From contig JAMJFZ010000107.1 in NCBI GenBank assembly GCA_026225945.1, forward strand, positions 50,197,001 to 50,261,000: a stretch of DNA of 64,000 nt. The letters are read 5' to 3'. Numbering within the stretch: position 1 is the stretch's first letter; each line of letters opens with the position of its first letter. A model generated the notes under the pieces. It ran no database searches. It saw nothing but the letters and a program-made list of their open reading frames with translations, and had not been told where the DNA came from. Source of the stretch: Cricetomys ansorgei (taxonomy: Eukaryota > Chordata > Mammalia > Rodentia > Nesomyidae). Shown here one piece after another: positions 24,175-35,077 of this stretch. The translations under genes and the position numbers were made by a program.

Positions 24175-24910
24175 GAGCAGCTGTAGGCACTGAATAGTTT
24201 TCAGCAATCTATCTTATGGTTTTATGTGGGATTGTCATAGGGCTAAGAGTGGGTCGAAGTGGCTTGGAACCCCACGTCATCCCAGGAGATGAGAGCAGTA
24301 GGTGTTCAGCTGCTCCTCACTTTGGCCCTGGCAAGAACCCATCTAAATATTAAATATTGCCTGCTTCACAGAAGCAAAAGGAATGTGGCTTGGTTGGTGC
24401 TTATCTGCACTGTAGCTGGAAACCTAGGGATGGGTTCATTCACTGATAAGGTGTCTTTCTCTTTTTCCCTGTGAGACCACACCTTATGCAAAGGGTACCC
24501 TTGCAAGACCTTGATGCTTAGACTTGAGCCCCACATACAAATAAAGCTACCCCAATATCCTTGTCTGAGTCAATGGATCCCAACCCTGGGTACTAAAGAC
24601 CCTCCCCTGCTTGTGGCCCTATATATGTAATATACATAAAGTTAAATAAAGATAAGCATTAAAGTTATCTCTGCTTCTACCAGAAGAGAGTCCCGAGACC
24701 TGATTCATTGAGTTTCCTTTATTCATTTTCAGCATGGGGAATCAGGGTCCACAGTGGTCACAGAACCCTGTCTTCCACCTCCCAGGCTCCCCAACCACTC
24801 CGCTAGCATGGGTTCTCTGCACCTGGCCAGTTCAGAGAACTGGGCCAAAACCCAGCTGGCAGAGGGCTGGTACAGAGTGGCAACAAACTCACAAGAGCCA
24901 TACTAACAGT
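24175..24910. other. Possible retroviral-type (LTR/ERV) fragment, unassigned
   Basis: This segment is less AT-rich than its surroundings. It has AATAAAGC at 24540-24547, followed by GAGTCAATGGATCCC and a second AATAAA at 24646-24651. On the complement, AATGAATAAAGGAAAC lies near 24716-24731. Such polyadenylation-like signals suggest an LTR, but no termini, primer site or target duplication were found. Confidence 0.25.
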
Positions 24911-27142
24911 TTTGTATAAATACATCTAGACATTTAAATATTACACATATTATCCTATCCAGGAAATTTAGAGGCTTTTCCCTATCAGAAGGGTTCTTCC
25001 CTTTTCTAATCTATAATATTAGCAGAAATGAAAATTCCCCACAATGTGACCTTTTCCTGTTAACATTTCTCTTTAAACTTGTCAGTTGCACAATAAGGAA
25101 GAATAGCTCCTGGTGAGAGACAATGATAATGGTTACTAAGACAGAGGGGAAAACTCAGTTTCCTCTGATTGCAATAGTCAATGTTCACAAGAGAGGATGG
25201 GTTTTCTCAAATATACTCTACTTGAGATTCAGTTTCTGCAGATGAAATTAGTCGTGGTACTTCCTTCTAGACTTAGATTTTCCCTGGATGAAAAGACATG
25301 TCCCACATTGCTTTAAAGTTGCCAGTATCTCAGTTCTATTGGGTTGAAGAAATAAAGTTGAGTGATTCCATACTTTCTGAGAAATCATCCAGATGTTGTC
25401 TTCACTGATCTTCCTTCTTCATTCTTGTGGAACTGTGATGAATTACACCAGCAGAAAGGGCTGCTCAGTCAAGTCTGAAATCCCCTCCCATGAAATATAA
25501 TTATTTCAGAAAAGCTGCTAGGGAACTAGAGACTACATTTCAAGACTCCCAGTGTAAGTCAAATATGCTAATCATGTCTTCCCATGGGTATGAGCTAGCT
25601 AGTTAATAGCCCATTAGTTTCTGTCCTCTTCTAGGAATTGATGGTATCATGGTAGTTTTGAAACTGTCAGGTAGCATCTACACAAGATGGAGCAGCCTAA
25701 GACTCTGAGTCACTCCTTGATGTCCCTAAACCCAATTCAGTCTTGAGCAAAAAGCAGATATTTTTGCTCCCCACTTACTGAAAGTCAGGAAGTCCTTATA
25801 CTTTAACAAACAGCTGTCTAGTTTATTGTATACAGTGACATCCCCTTTCTATAGGCACGCAGTTCCTAAATTTTCAAGTGCACTGCCCTCTGCCATTCTT
25901 TTATCGTTAATATCTTCAACAATATTTTAGTGAAAACACCCTCTCAGTTAAATATTTTTCTATCCTGTTAGCTTTTGAACCTTTATTCTATTAATGAAAT
26001 CCCTTGAAGCTATGTATGCACTTAGCATCCGAGTTGTCAAAGGAAACTGTGTTTGGAGGTAGAAATCTTTTGTAGTGTATTCAGAAAGTAAATTAGTTAT
26101 TTTCATTAACCTTGTCCCGGAGTCATCAATAGAGTGAATTAAATTATTGCTCAATGTGGTGGTAAATAGAGCCAATTTCATTATTTTAAGTGGTACTTAA
26201 AATGCTTTTTAGGTCTTCAATCATTTGCTATCTTAAGTCAATAGATGAAACATAGGCTAGTCCTTTTGTTCTGAGAAGTCTCACAGAGGTGTGGGGGAGG
26301 GGCTGCGAAAAGAATCAGCCTTAAAATGTGTGATCTACTAACTGTAACTGAACTCAGTGTCTAAGCAAACATTAATTTCGCTGTTAGATAAACACACCAG
26401 AATTCACCCTGTTATCTAAAGTATAATGTATAATTATACTTTTATCTGTTTTTAAAAATAAACCATTTTTTAAATGATGGATTGCTTTTCTCTGGGAACA
26501 CCTGATATTTCAAACAGGAAGTGAGCTTTTCTCTACTCTCTGATGATGCTTGCAGCTAACACCAGAGGGCTGAAATGAAACCCTTTCCCTTCCTACCAAT
26601 GTCACCAGAGGTGCTTTGTTTTCCCACTCAAGCTGTACTCTAATTTACACCAGGATATCCATGGCATTCAATGGCAGGAACCTTTGTAAGAGAACCTACC
26701 AGAATCCCGCATGTGACAGTTGCTTAGAAATGATGTTTTTAATAGCTAAACACACACCACAGTTAGCCTACTAATGTACCAGATTGTAAACCATTTTGAA
26801 GTGGCAACTTGTCTAAATTAGTAGCATATGTCAATGGAAATTCGTATATTTCCCATATGGAAAAGGTTCATTGCTAAAAGCATGTAAGTGCATAGGTTTA
26901 TATCACGATACAGTGGATGAATCAGAGCAGATGTGATGGTATTTGTTTCTGTTCCCCAGGGTGCTGGCGTGTACTAAGAATTATGATAAATTCTTCTGTG
27001 AATAATTGTAATGTTGACAGTTGAGGTCTTACCTTACACGAGTAAATAGGGTCTCTAAAAAAAATCAATTTCCAAGGCTAGTTAAAGGATAATGCTGAAG
27101 TCTGTTTTGATTGGTTGTTGTTGCTACTGCTGTTTGGGTTTC
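24911..27142. other. Unclassified DNA
   Basis: About 2.2 kb. No gene, RNA or repeat family was recognised. Confidence 0.45.
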
Positions 27143-27230
27143 CCCTCCCATGCCTCTCTTTTTTTCTCTCTCTCTTTCTCTCTTGCTTTCTCTCTCTCAT
27201 CTCTCCCTCTCCACCTTCCTCTTCCTCGTT
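27143..27230. repeat. Pyrimidine-rich (CT)n low-complexity tract
   Basis: Runs of TCTCTCTC and TTTCTCTC with few purines. It lies just upstream of the antisense B4 SINE. Confidence 0.8.
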
Positions 27231-27242
27231 TCATTTAGAAGG

Positions 27243-27430
27243 AGGGGTATCATGTTTCAAACACAAACTATGTAGCAGAAGATGACCTCAAACTCTTTGC
27301 CTCCATATCTGGAGTTCTGTAATTATAGGCAGGCACCATCGTGCTGATTTTATGTGGTACTGGGCATTGAACTTGGGGCTTCTTGCATGCTAGGTATGAA
27401 TTCTACTAACTAAACTACATCCTTAGCCCC
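27243..27430 (-). mobile_element. B4 / RSINE1-type composite SINE, antisense
   Basis: The left portion, TATGTAGCAGAAGATGACCT to AATTATAGGCAGGCACCATC, is the complement of a B1-like body. The right portion, GGTACTGGGCATTGAACTTG, GGGCTTCTTGCATGCTAGG and ACTACATCCTTAGCCCC, is the complement of an ID-like tRNA-derived head. That ID-plus-B1 order defines B4. Confidence 0.8.
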
Positions 27431-27560
27431 AGAACTTAAGTTTTTATACTGCTTTCCAAACAAGAATATATTCTCAAAAATGCATTGCCTGTTTTGTCAA
27501 GCATTTGATACGATTTTATTATAAACTGCACATAGGATATTTACTCATGTAGGCTTTAAG

Positions 27561-27563
27561 TAG

Positions 27564-27597
<34 letters not shown>
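27561..27597. repeat. (TTG)n microsatellite
   Basis: About 12 TTG units. Confidence 0.97.
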
Positions 27598-27754
27598 GCT
27601 GGTTCTACCTCAGACCAAAATGAAAAGGAAATACTATCATCATTTGTAGAGGAAAAGACCTTTGTGAAATCTAGGAAGGGTCTATGTTCCAGGAGTCTAT
27701 GCGAAGGGATTGCATTTAGAAGCCTGTATGGTCCAAATGGAATGTAGAAAGAAT

Positions 27755-28515
27755 GTTAAGAATATTGGTATACACCTTTAATCCCAGTATTCAGATGGCA
27801 GTGGAGGTCCAATCCCTAAAACATCAGAGAGTGGAAGCAGACACAGCAAGCAGAGCTCAGAAAGAGTCAGTGTCACACAAGTCACATCTGAGATGAGTCA
27901 GTGAAGGACAGGCAAAGTGAAAATCAGAGGAAGAGTTAGGAGAGTGAGTCAGAGTGAGGACATGCCCAACTCTCATGATATAAAAGGTAGATCTCAGCTC
28001 AGAACTAAAGGTCAATTACAGCAGGCAATATGAATAGAGGAATCTGAGGCAGGCAGGCTCGGGGAGAGACACGCAGACACAGAGGCAGCTCAGTAGAAAA
28101 AGTCAGCATCAGATGGGAAGAGTGAGTCAGTTTGAAGATAAAGCAGAGCAATTCAGTCTGAGGCAGTTAGAGAGTCAGACAATGTCTGCCAGAGTCCAAA
28201 GAGTCAGAAAAAGTAAGGAGACTTAGAAGGTCAGTTTGAACCAGTCAGCTTGGAGAAGAGTTTGAGCCAGAATAGTAAGTGAGTTGAATAAGAAGAATAA
28301 GAAGAAGTCAGAGCTCAAAAGGAGCTAGTTAGAGTGGCTCAGTCAGAGGTAAGTCACAGAGGTTAATTAGATTGTATGGAGGTCAAGGGCTCCAGGACTA
28401 GGGGCCATGATTGAATTAGTCAAAGAATAAACAGCCTTTGAACCTGAATCAATGTCTGCATCTAGTGAATCTGCATCTATAGTTGTTACTGTTATTTCAT
28501 GATGTGGCTGCATAT
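27755..28515 (+). mobile_element. LTR-like element with TATA box and polyadenylation signal
   Basis: About 760 bp of GA-rich sequence with many CAGTCAG/GAGTCAG words. It carries TATAAAA at 27979-27985 and AATAAA at 28426-28431, followed by CAGCCTTTGAACCTGAATCA and TCTGCATCTAGTGAATCTGC. The layout (promoter, R-like region, polyadenylation signal, short U5-like tail) fits an LTR read left to right. Termini and target duplication are not clear, and I cannot name the family. Confidence 0.5.
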
Positions 28516-30514
28516 GTTCCTGGGAAACTTGTGCTTTAAGCTTCTTCAAGAAGCACTACCATTCTTCATCAGAAGAAATCCTAACATGAATCCTCTCTGG
28601 TGTGGATCATGCCCACACAGACTGCTATTAACACCCATACACTATGCATTGCCCTGTTCATAGCACCTGTAACAGAGATGCTTAGGGATACACCGTTTAG
28701 TCATCCAATATCCAACAGATGAATGTGAGGAGTGAAAAACAATTCTAGTAGCTGTTCTCCAGTGTGGAAGCTAGATGAGGTTTCTAGAAACGTCTTTAGC
28801 TTTCCTAATGTAGACATGATTTTTTGAGACATTGCAGTCATATTATGAGTGTTAATATCAGAGACAGCTGCATGATCAGAATGGGAGGATGGGTGTATAT
28901 GAGAACAACTTACAAGTTGCCTGGTAGAATAATTTAATTTCAGTTAGTTAATAAATCAGACAAAAACAGTTAAAACCAAATTACCTTAAATGTATAGAGA
29001 TTTGCATGTATATAAACTGTTCTGAAGATGTAGACTATACATGCATGAACATATTTGGAACTGCATAATGCACAAACATTTTATAATGTAAAATCTATTC
29101 TTTTAGTATTTCAAGCAAAAAAATCTACAAAGTCAATCGAGATTTTCCTATGCTTATTTTAGAAGATGGGAATTAAAAGCACAAGTTTGAATTCATCATT
29201 GTTTGGAGTTTTCTAAACATATCCCAGGTCAGGGGAGGTCAATCCACAGAATTCGGACTATTCTCACAAGCAAGGTTTCATTCAGCTGGGTGACATTTCA
29301 AACCAATGCAGTTGTCATTTGTACTCTCCTTCTTATATCCAGCTTGCAACCCTCTGTCTGGGAAGCTACACAGCACTAAGGATGAGATGATAACTACATA
29401 GTCAGTAAAAAAGAAAGGGTTCTTTTTAACAAAACAGTAAATAGAATCTTGATAAAGAAAAAAAAAAAGAAGAGTAACATGTTATGTTGACACTAGTTTT
29501 TCTTAGAACATCTGCTTAGTGATTTTTTCCAGAAGGGACAGAGTAGATCATTGGAATCAGAAGCTTTTCTCCAGCCCCTTGACACAAAGGCTTCTAGTAG
29601 CTCAGTGCTGGGTTTCAGTGACACAAAAACAAGCTTATTTTGTCTTAAGCACCTCAAAGCAAGGATGGCGTGTGACACAGTCAGCTATCTTTCCCTAACA
29701 TCCAGAGAAAGGCATTTGACTTCAGACCTCTTCCAAATTGTTTATTTGCAAATAAAAATGGACCTCTTCCAGGTACACTCAGGGCTGCAGTTTCTTCTCA
29801 AACACTGTGGGTCCCCCATCACATTGCAGGTTTCAGCCCAAGCGAGAAAGGCAGCTGGTACCCACGCAAAAAGCCTTTCCACTTTCCAGTAAACAGTATT
29901 ATTTTAATCCACGTACAAAATGGAATAAAGTAATTTCATTAACATCTAAGTATTCCTTGGACACTAAAGGTAATGGACGTAAGGCTACATGCCCAGTGTT
30001 TAACACAAAAAATGTTGCCACCAGATTAAATCTCCTGAAGGGAGCAATAAGAAAATATATGTATCTAATCCACTTAACTGAGGAAAAATGACCTGGGGCA
30101 GTAATGTTATTTTCTATTAAGGTAATCTTGAATGTAGATGGAAACCAGTTAGACAGTAATTTAATATAATGGCAACACAGAATTCAGAAATGAAAAACAA
30201 TTTATTCCCATACTGAAAAGCAGTTAAATGGTACCTTAAACTTGTATTTGAGCTGAAAAAATGATTTCCAAGGCCCAGAATATCACCTTCATTTCCATAA
30301 TTGTTACAAAATTAAAAGATAATGTAAATTTAAGAAAAAGTCAGTTCTCCCACACTGAAATAGCATAAGTAACATTTTAGATTCCAGGATGGAACATTTT
30401 CACGTTATCATTTTATGTATTTAATATTTAGTCTTGATCTTCTTAAAACTGAAAGTTTTATTTTCATCAATTCGATGAAAATAAAGAACATTTCATATGT
30501 CCATTTTTAAATCT
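28516..30514. other. Unclassified DNA
   Basis: No gene was recognised. An A-rich run lies near 29456-29470. A 113-codon ORF at 29551-29892 shows no recognisable motif and is overlapped by ORFs on the other strand. Confidence 0.4.
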
Positions 30515-30690
30515 TTCATTTTTTGATTAAGATTTCATACATGTATGCAATGTGTTTTAATCAAATTTATCTCCCAATCTCTCCCCTCCAATCCTTCTTC
30601 CCAATGCTACTTTTTCCTCCCAATGTCACTTGATCTCTTTTTGTTAAACCTCCAGAGTCTACTTTTGCTCTCTAATTTTAGAGATCCTTC
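30515..30690 (-). mobile_element. L1 3' UTR remnant, antisense
   Basis: TTGATTAAGATTTCATACAT, ATGTATGCAATGTGTTTTAA and TCTCCCAATCTCTCCCCTCC, followed by a T-rich and CCTCCAGAGTC stretch, resemble the complement of an old rodent L1 3' UTR near its polypurine tract. It is heavily diverged. Confidence 0.5.
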
Positions 30691-31374
30691 CAGATCATTG
30701 TGAATAGCTCTAAAGTCTAGATAGTAGCTGTTCTAGTCTAAAGTGGCAGTTCCCTGATTCGGCTCAGAATCCCCACTTTCAGCTCAGTGTGGAAGGACCC
30801 AGAAGCAGCTATAGCAGCAAGGGTTTAGGGGTAAAAGTAAACAAGAAACTGGTCAAATTCTGACTCAAAGAGCATCATGTACTGTTCTGCAGGTGTTCAG
30901 ACTGACCCAAGTGCCTCTGATTAGTCTCTTGAGGCAAGTTAACCTTCCTCTAAAAGTGTATATGCAGACTACTCCAACCTGAAGGTCACATATAATTCTA
31001 ATATACATTTTAATAACAACTGTATACAACAACAAATAGTAACGAAGTATCTAAGTTAAACAATCAGAAACAGTTTTTGCTTTTTTTTTTTTTTTAACTG
31101 TGTTGCACCTGTCTCAGTATGTGAAATTCTTCTTTGTGTCTGTGTGCTATGACTGGGGCCTTGAGTATTTCCCAAAGGTCAGCATTTTAGAAGCATGATC
31201 TTCTATGTGGTGCTATTGAAGGTAGTGAAACTTTTAGAGGGTAGAGCCTGGTAGGTCTCTGGGCATTTGGCCTTAAAGGGGATTGTGAGTTCTTGGTCTC
31301 TAACTTTCTTTCTCTCTTTAAATGTAAAAACCAGTGCTTGTACCATTACAGTTGCCTCCCCAAAGATCCTAAAG
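30691..31374. other. Unclassified DNA
   Basis: No gene was recognised. There is a T-run at 31081-31095. Confidence 0.4.
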
Positions 31375-31578
31375 CAGTGGTTCTCAACCTATGGGTCATG
31401 ACCCCTTAAATCATCTAAGACTACTTGTATATCGGATATTTACATTATGATTCATAACACTATCAGAATTACATCTATAAAGTAGCAAAAAAATAATAAT
31501 AATTTTATGGGTGGGGGTCACCACAACATGAGGAACTGTATTAAAGGGTATCAGCATTGGGTAGGTTGAGAACCACTG
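31375..31578 (+). mobile_element. URR1-type hAT DNA transposon
   Basis: Termini CAGTGGTTCTCAACC and GGTTGAGAACCACTG are intact. Internal blocks GGTCATGACCCCTTAAATC, CATTATGATTCATAACAC and GGTCACCACAACATGAGG are typical. At 204 bp it is slightly shortened relative to the other two copies. The 8-bp flanks (TCCTAAAG, CACTAAAT) agree at only 5 of 8 positions. Confidence 0.92.
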
Positions 31579-31974
31579 CACTAAATGATCCCATAAATTA
31601 TCAGTTGTAACCTCTAAAACCATATGTGATCATCTCAGATATTTGCTATAGCAATGGGATGACCTATTGAGTGAAAGGTTGAGTATCAAGCTTCTTAAAA
31701 TCTAGACAACAAATATTCCAAATATCCTTCCAAGTGTCTTAAATTCTTAGCCAAAAATAAAAATATATTTTTGTTTTCTAGGCTCAAAGTTTCCCCTTCT
31801 CTAGATCATTTGTGGTCAGGACTGGACCTTGTCAGTGTGTAAATACCATAAGAATCTCCCCAGGTTCCTATTATAAGATCCATAATTTTATTTTTTGTTA
31901 GTTTATAAATATCTACAATAACTTCCACTTAATTAAATAACAAGACTTTATTCATTTATTTATGAATCATGCTT
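31579..31974. other. Unclassified DNA
   Basis: AT-rich sequence in which nothing was recognised. Confidence 0.45.
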
Positions 31975-32103
31975 TTATTTGAGGCTCCTGAAGCACAAGG
32001 TAGCCTCAAACTCACTCTGTAGCTGAAGACAACACTGAACTCATGATTTCCGTTTCTACATCCCAAGTTTTGGGAATTCAGGCATTCGCCACCATTCCCA
32101 GTA
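31975..32103 (-). mobile_element. Old B1-like monomer, antisense
   Basis: GAGGCTCCTGAAGCACAAGG, TAGCCTCAAACTCACTCTGT, AGCTGAAGACAACACTGAAC, CATCCCAAGTTTTGGGAATT and CAGGCATTCGCCACCATTCC form the complement of a diverged 7SL-derived SINE. It may instead be the B1 half of a B4/RSINE1 element. Confidence 0.65.
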
Positions 32104-32705
32104 ACAAGCCTTTGATGTAGAAATATTTAGCATTTACTTGGCAGTTACTAAGGATGCTTATTTTCCCACATCAATTTTTTTTATTTTCTTGAAAATACTA
32201 TGATGTACTCTGGCATGCACACTCCATACATATAAATGCATTTCAGTTGTGGTTGATTTAAGTCATGCAGAAATGTATAAATGGAATATGACCCTTCTGG
32301 ACCATTCCATACCTTTATTTATTTTTTTTTAATTTTACACCTACAGCTTTCTGTAATTTACCTATCTTACTATAATCTTTCCAAAAACAATTTATATTAC
32401 AACTTTAAAGCCACAATCTAGTTTAAATTATATGATATGAACACATACGTTGTAAAATAAAATTCTAACATGCCCCAGCAATACACACTACATGTCAGAC
32501 CTAAGATCTGTGATCCCCCTGCCTGCTCAAAGACAGTTTCCTTCCAAATTCAAAGACAAGGCAACTCCATAAACACATTAATAGGAAAACCCAGATTGTA
32601 ACTGTTGAGAATACTTTGAAACTGATAAAACCAATGGTGTCTGTCAAAGTCTCCCAGACAGGTGGTATTATTATCATTGCCTAGTAACACAATATATTTC
32701 AAAGT
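32104..32705. other. Unclassified AT-rich DNA
   Basis: T-rich stretches near 32316-32335. Nothing was recognised. Confidence 0.45.
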
Positions 32706-32910
32706 TGAGCTGGTGAGATGGCTTAGTAAGTAAAGTGCTTACCAACCAAGCCTAAGGACTTGAGTTCCTTGGAACCCATGTGAAGGTGGGTGGAGTGAAG
32801 GTACTCCACAAAGTTGTATTCTGACTCCTACATGCATTCTGTAGCACATGCATTTCCATATACACATCACTCTCTCACTCTCTCTCTCTCTTTCACACAC
32901 ACACACACAT
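32706..32910 (+). mobile_element. B2/B3-type SINE with CT/CA tail
   Basis: GAGCTGGTGAGATGGCTTAG, TAAGTAAAGTGCTTACC (A-box region), GACTTGAGTTCCTTGGAACC (B-box region) and ACCCATGTGAAGGTGGGTGG identify a tRNA-derived rodent SINE. It ends in (CT)n and (CA)n at about 32870-32910, probably grown from the tail. Confidence 0.85.
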
Positions 32911-33799
32911 AATGACAACAATGAGGACAATGATGATGAATTTTAAAATTTGGGAAATTAAGTAACACATGTGAGACCTGACAATAAGCACCAGCACACG
33001 GCTTTGTAAGCCTGTAAGCCCCGTACTGTGACGATGTAATGCTTGAGCATCCCAAGGTTTACCTTTAATGATGCTTTGCCTGGCTTCCTCCCCATTCGGG
33101 CAGTTGAACATAACTTTTGATTGCTGCTGTATTTGCAAGATTATAACCATTATAGCTTACCCTGATGTGTTCATTTTTCAGTTCCTTAAACTCAATCCCT
33201 TCCTCAAGTTCTCCTGAAGGTGCTTCCATTTAATATTGTTTGGAAATGTGTCTGCATTCGGCCACAGAAATAAATATAACAGTGATTTCTCTCCTGGAAC
33301 TCACAGTGACTTACCAGAAGATTTGAAATAAAGATAGGCAGAATGCTAAATGCCCAGTCGTAACCTAACTAAATCTGGCAGTTACAAACTGTTTACCAAG
33401 GATGATGAGGATTCTTCATTTGAGCCTTACAGAAACAGTTAGCCAGGGAAGCAAGCTGAGAGTACCAGTATTAGCATTTTTGTTTCATGTGTGACGCCAT
33501 GGACATTGCTTTAAGAGCTTTATTCTCTGAGTACTTCATTTGAGCAGAGCAGTAAGAACTAAAGTGATTGAAGACAAGAGAGGTCTTCCATCTGTTGCAC
33601 TCATGAAGGAATCCCCCATGTTATATGTGGCACACATTTTGTATGCAGACAAGTATTAGATAATGCTGTTATTTGTGATTTGCATTCCCCCACCCCACCT
33701 CGACAGAATACACTTCTAACTTCTGATACTGCAAAAGTATCCCTGTTTGAAAGCAGAATCTGCAGAAGTAATCAAGTTAAAATAAGTTCAGCAGGGTAG
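32911..33799. other. Unclassified DNA
   Basis: No gene or repeat was recognised. Confidence 0.45.
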
Positions 33800-34085
33800 A
33801 GTCCAGTTGTCTTATAGAAAGAGAAAATTCAGAGACAGACAGACATACATAAGAGGAAAATGCCATATAAAAATATAGAGAGAGAGATCAGATGTCACAC
33901 TTCAAGGCAAAGAATATCAAGACTGCAAGAAAACTACCACAGACTGAAGCAGCCTGGAAAGGATTATAGGTCTCAGCACTCAGGAAGATGGCGCTGATAC
34001 CCTGACCCTAAGGAGATAAATTTCTACACCTAAGGCACCCAAGTGCCGTATTTGCTACAGAGGCAATAGGGAACAGACAGATGTT
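33800..34085 (+). mobile_element. MLT1-type MaLR LTR
   Basis: The pattern AGAAAATTCAGAGACAGACA, GAGGAAAATGCCATATAAA, CAAGGCAAAGAATATCAAG, CAGCCTGGAAAGGATTATAG, GATGGCGCTGATACCCTGAC and GGAGATAAATTTCTACACC matches the ordered middle and 3' parts of an ancient MLT1 LTR. The copy is very diverged. Confidence 0.6.
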
Positions 34086-34997
34086 AGACATGAGCACTGT
34101 TAGGTGACCAAGTGAAATTTTATAACTAGGAATAGAGAAATGCAAAATGAATTTATGGGCAATTTTGAGGAAAATATAATGCAAAATTTAGCCATGGTTA
34201 AAAAAAAAAAAAAGAACTAACAAATAATACTGCCCCAAATTGGATAAGGTGGCTCCAAAACTTCTGAACAACACCCCCACCATGAGAACCTTCGAGGCAA
34301 AAACTGCATGTCTGTATCTAGAAACATTCCTTCAGAAAGTCCCAAGACTGTCAGATGGTGTCTGTGCTGTTTAGAATCGAGCATTTTTCTGATAGTCAGC
34401 TGAATGGAGTGGGGGATGGAGGTAAAGAAATAAACAATGGGATAACTTTTTAAAAACTGGAAACTAATCTTATTTTCAGGCAATACTGATTTCAGCAAAT
34501 TCTGTTTATTTTTGGAGGAAAAGATATTTTATTTGTGCTGTATATCAATATACACGCTTGAGCTCTGAATATGTTGAGGTTTTTTTGACAGCATAAACTT
34601 CAATAAACTATATGTCAGTCCCTCTACTGATGCATGAATACACCCACAGCTGATTGCAAATACAAAACTAGGGTCTGCCAATGGAGAATGGTCTCATTGT
34701 CTGCAATGACTCTGGTTGCAGAGTCCCTTGGGAATTCATTACTGGAGACAAGCCCCACCCTTCCAAAGGGCTCCTGTGCTCACTCATGACTGTCTTTGCA
34801 TTGCCAGGGAGTCCACTTGTTCTATTCATCAGCTGCAGACCAACACATGGGATCAACCAGGTATTTCTTTTCCTTTGCTCATTTTAAATGAAATAGCATA
34901 CACAGCAGATTACCAAGTGAGAGTTTTACATGTTGAACTATTTCTGAAATTAGAGTAAAAATATTTGATTCATGAAAATAAGTCCTACAGGTAAGAC

Positions 34998-35002
<5 letters not shown>
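34086..35002. other. Unclassified DNA
   Basis: A-run at 34200-34213. No gene was recognised. Confidence 0.45.
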
Positions 35003-35056
<54 letters not shown>

Positions 35057-35077
35057 CATACATGCATACGTATATAC
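35003..35077. repeat. Compound (TG)n-(TA)n microsatellite
   Basis: About 18 TG units run directly into TA repeats and then TACA/TGCA variants. The His/Thr-rich ORFs covering it are translations of the repeat. Confidence 0.97.

Noticed and set aside
27840..28380. Repeated GAGTCAG/CAGTCAG words as a CRISPR-like or satellite array
   Set aside because: Spacing is irregular and units are short and inexact. The segment has LTR-like signals and the genome is clearly mammalian.
29551..29892. 113-codon ORF as a retrogene
   Set aside because: No recognised motif, poly-A tail or target duplication; the opposite strand is also open over part of it.
33976..33991. GGAAGATGGCGCTG as a third CTCF site
   Set aside because: Only about 11 of 14 core positions match, and the invariant CCA is missing. 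It lies in an old MLT1-type LTR.
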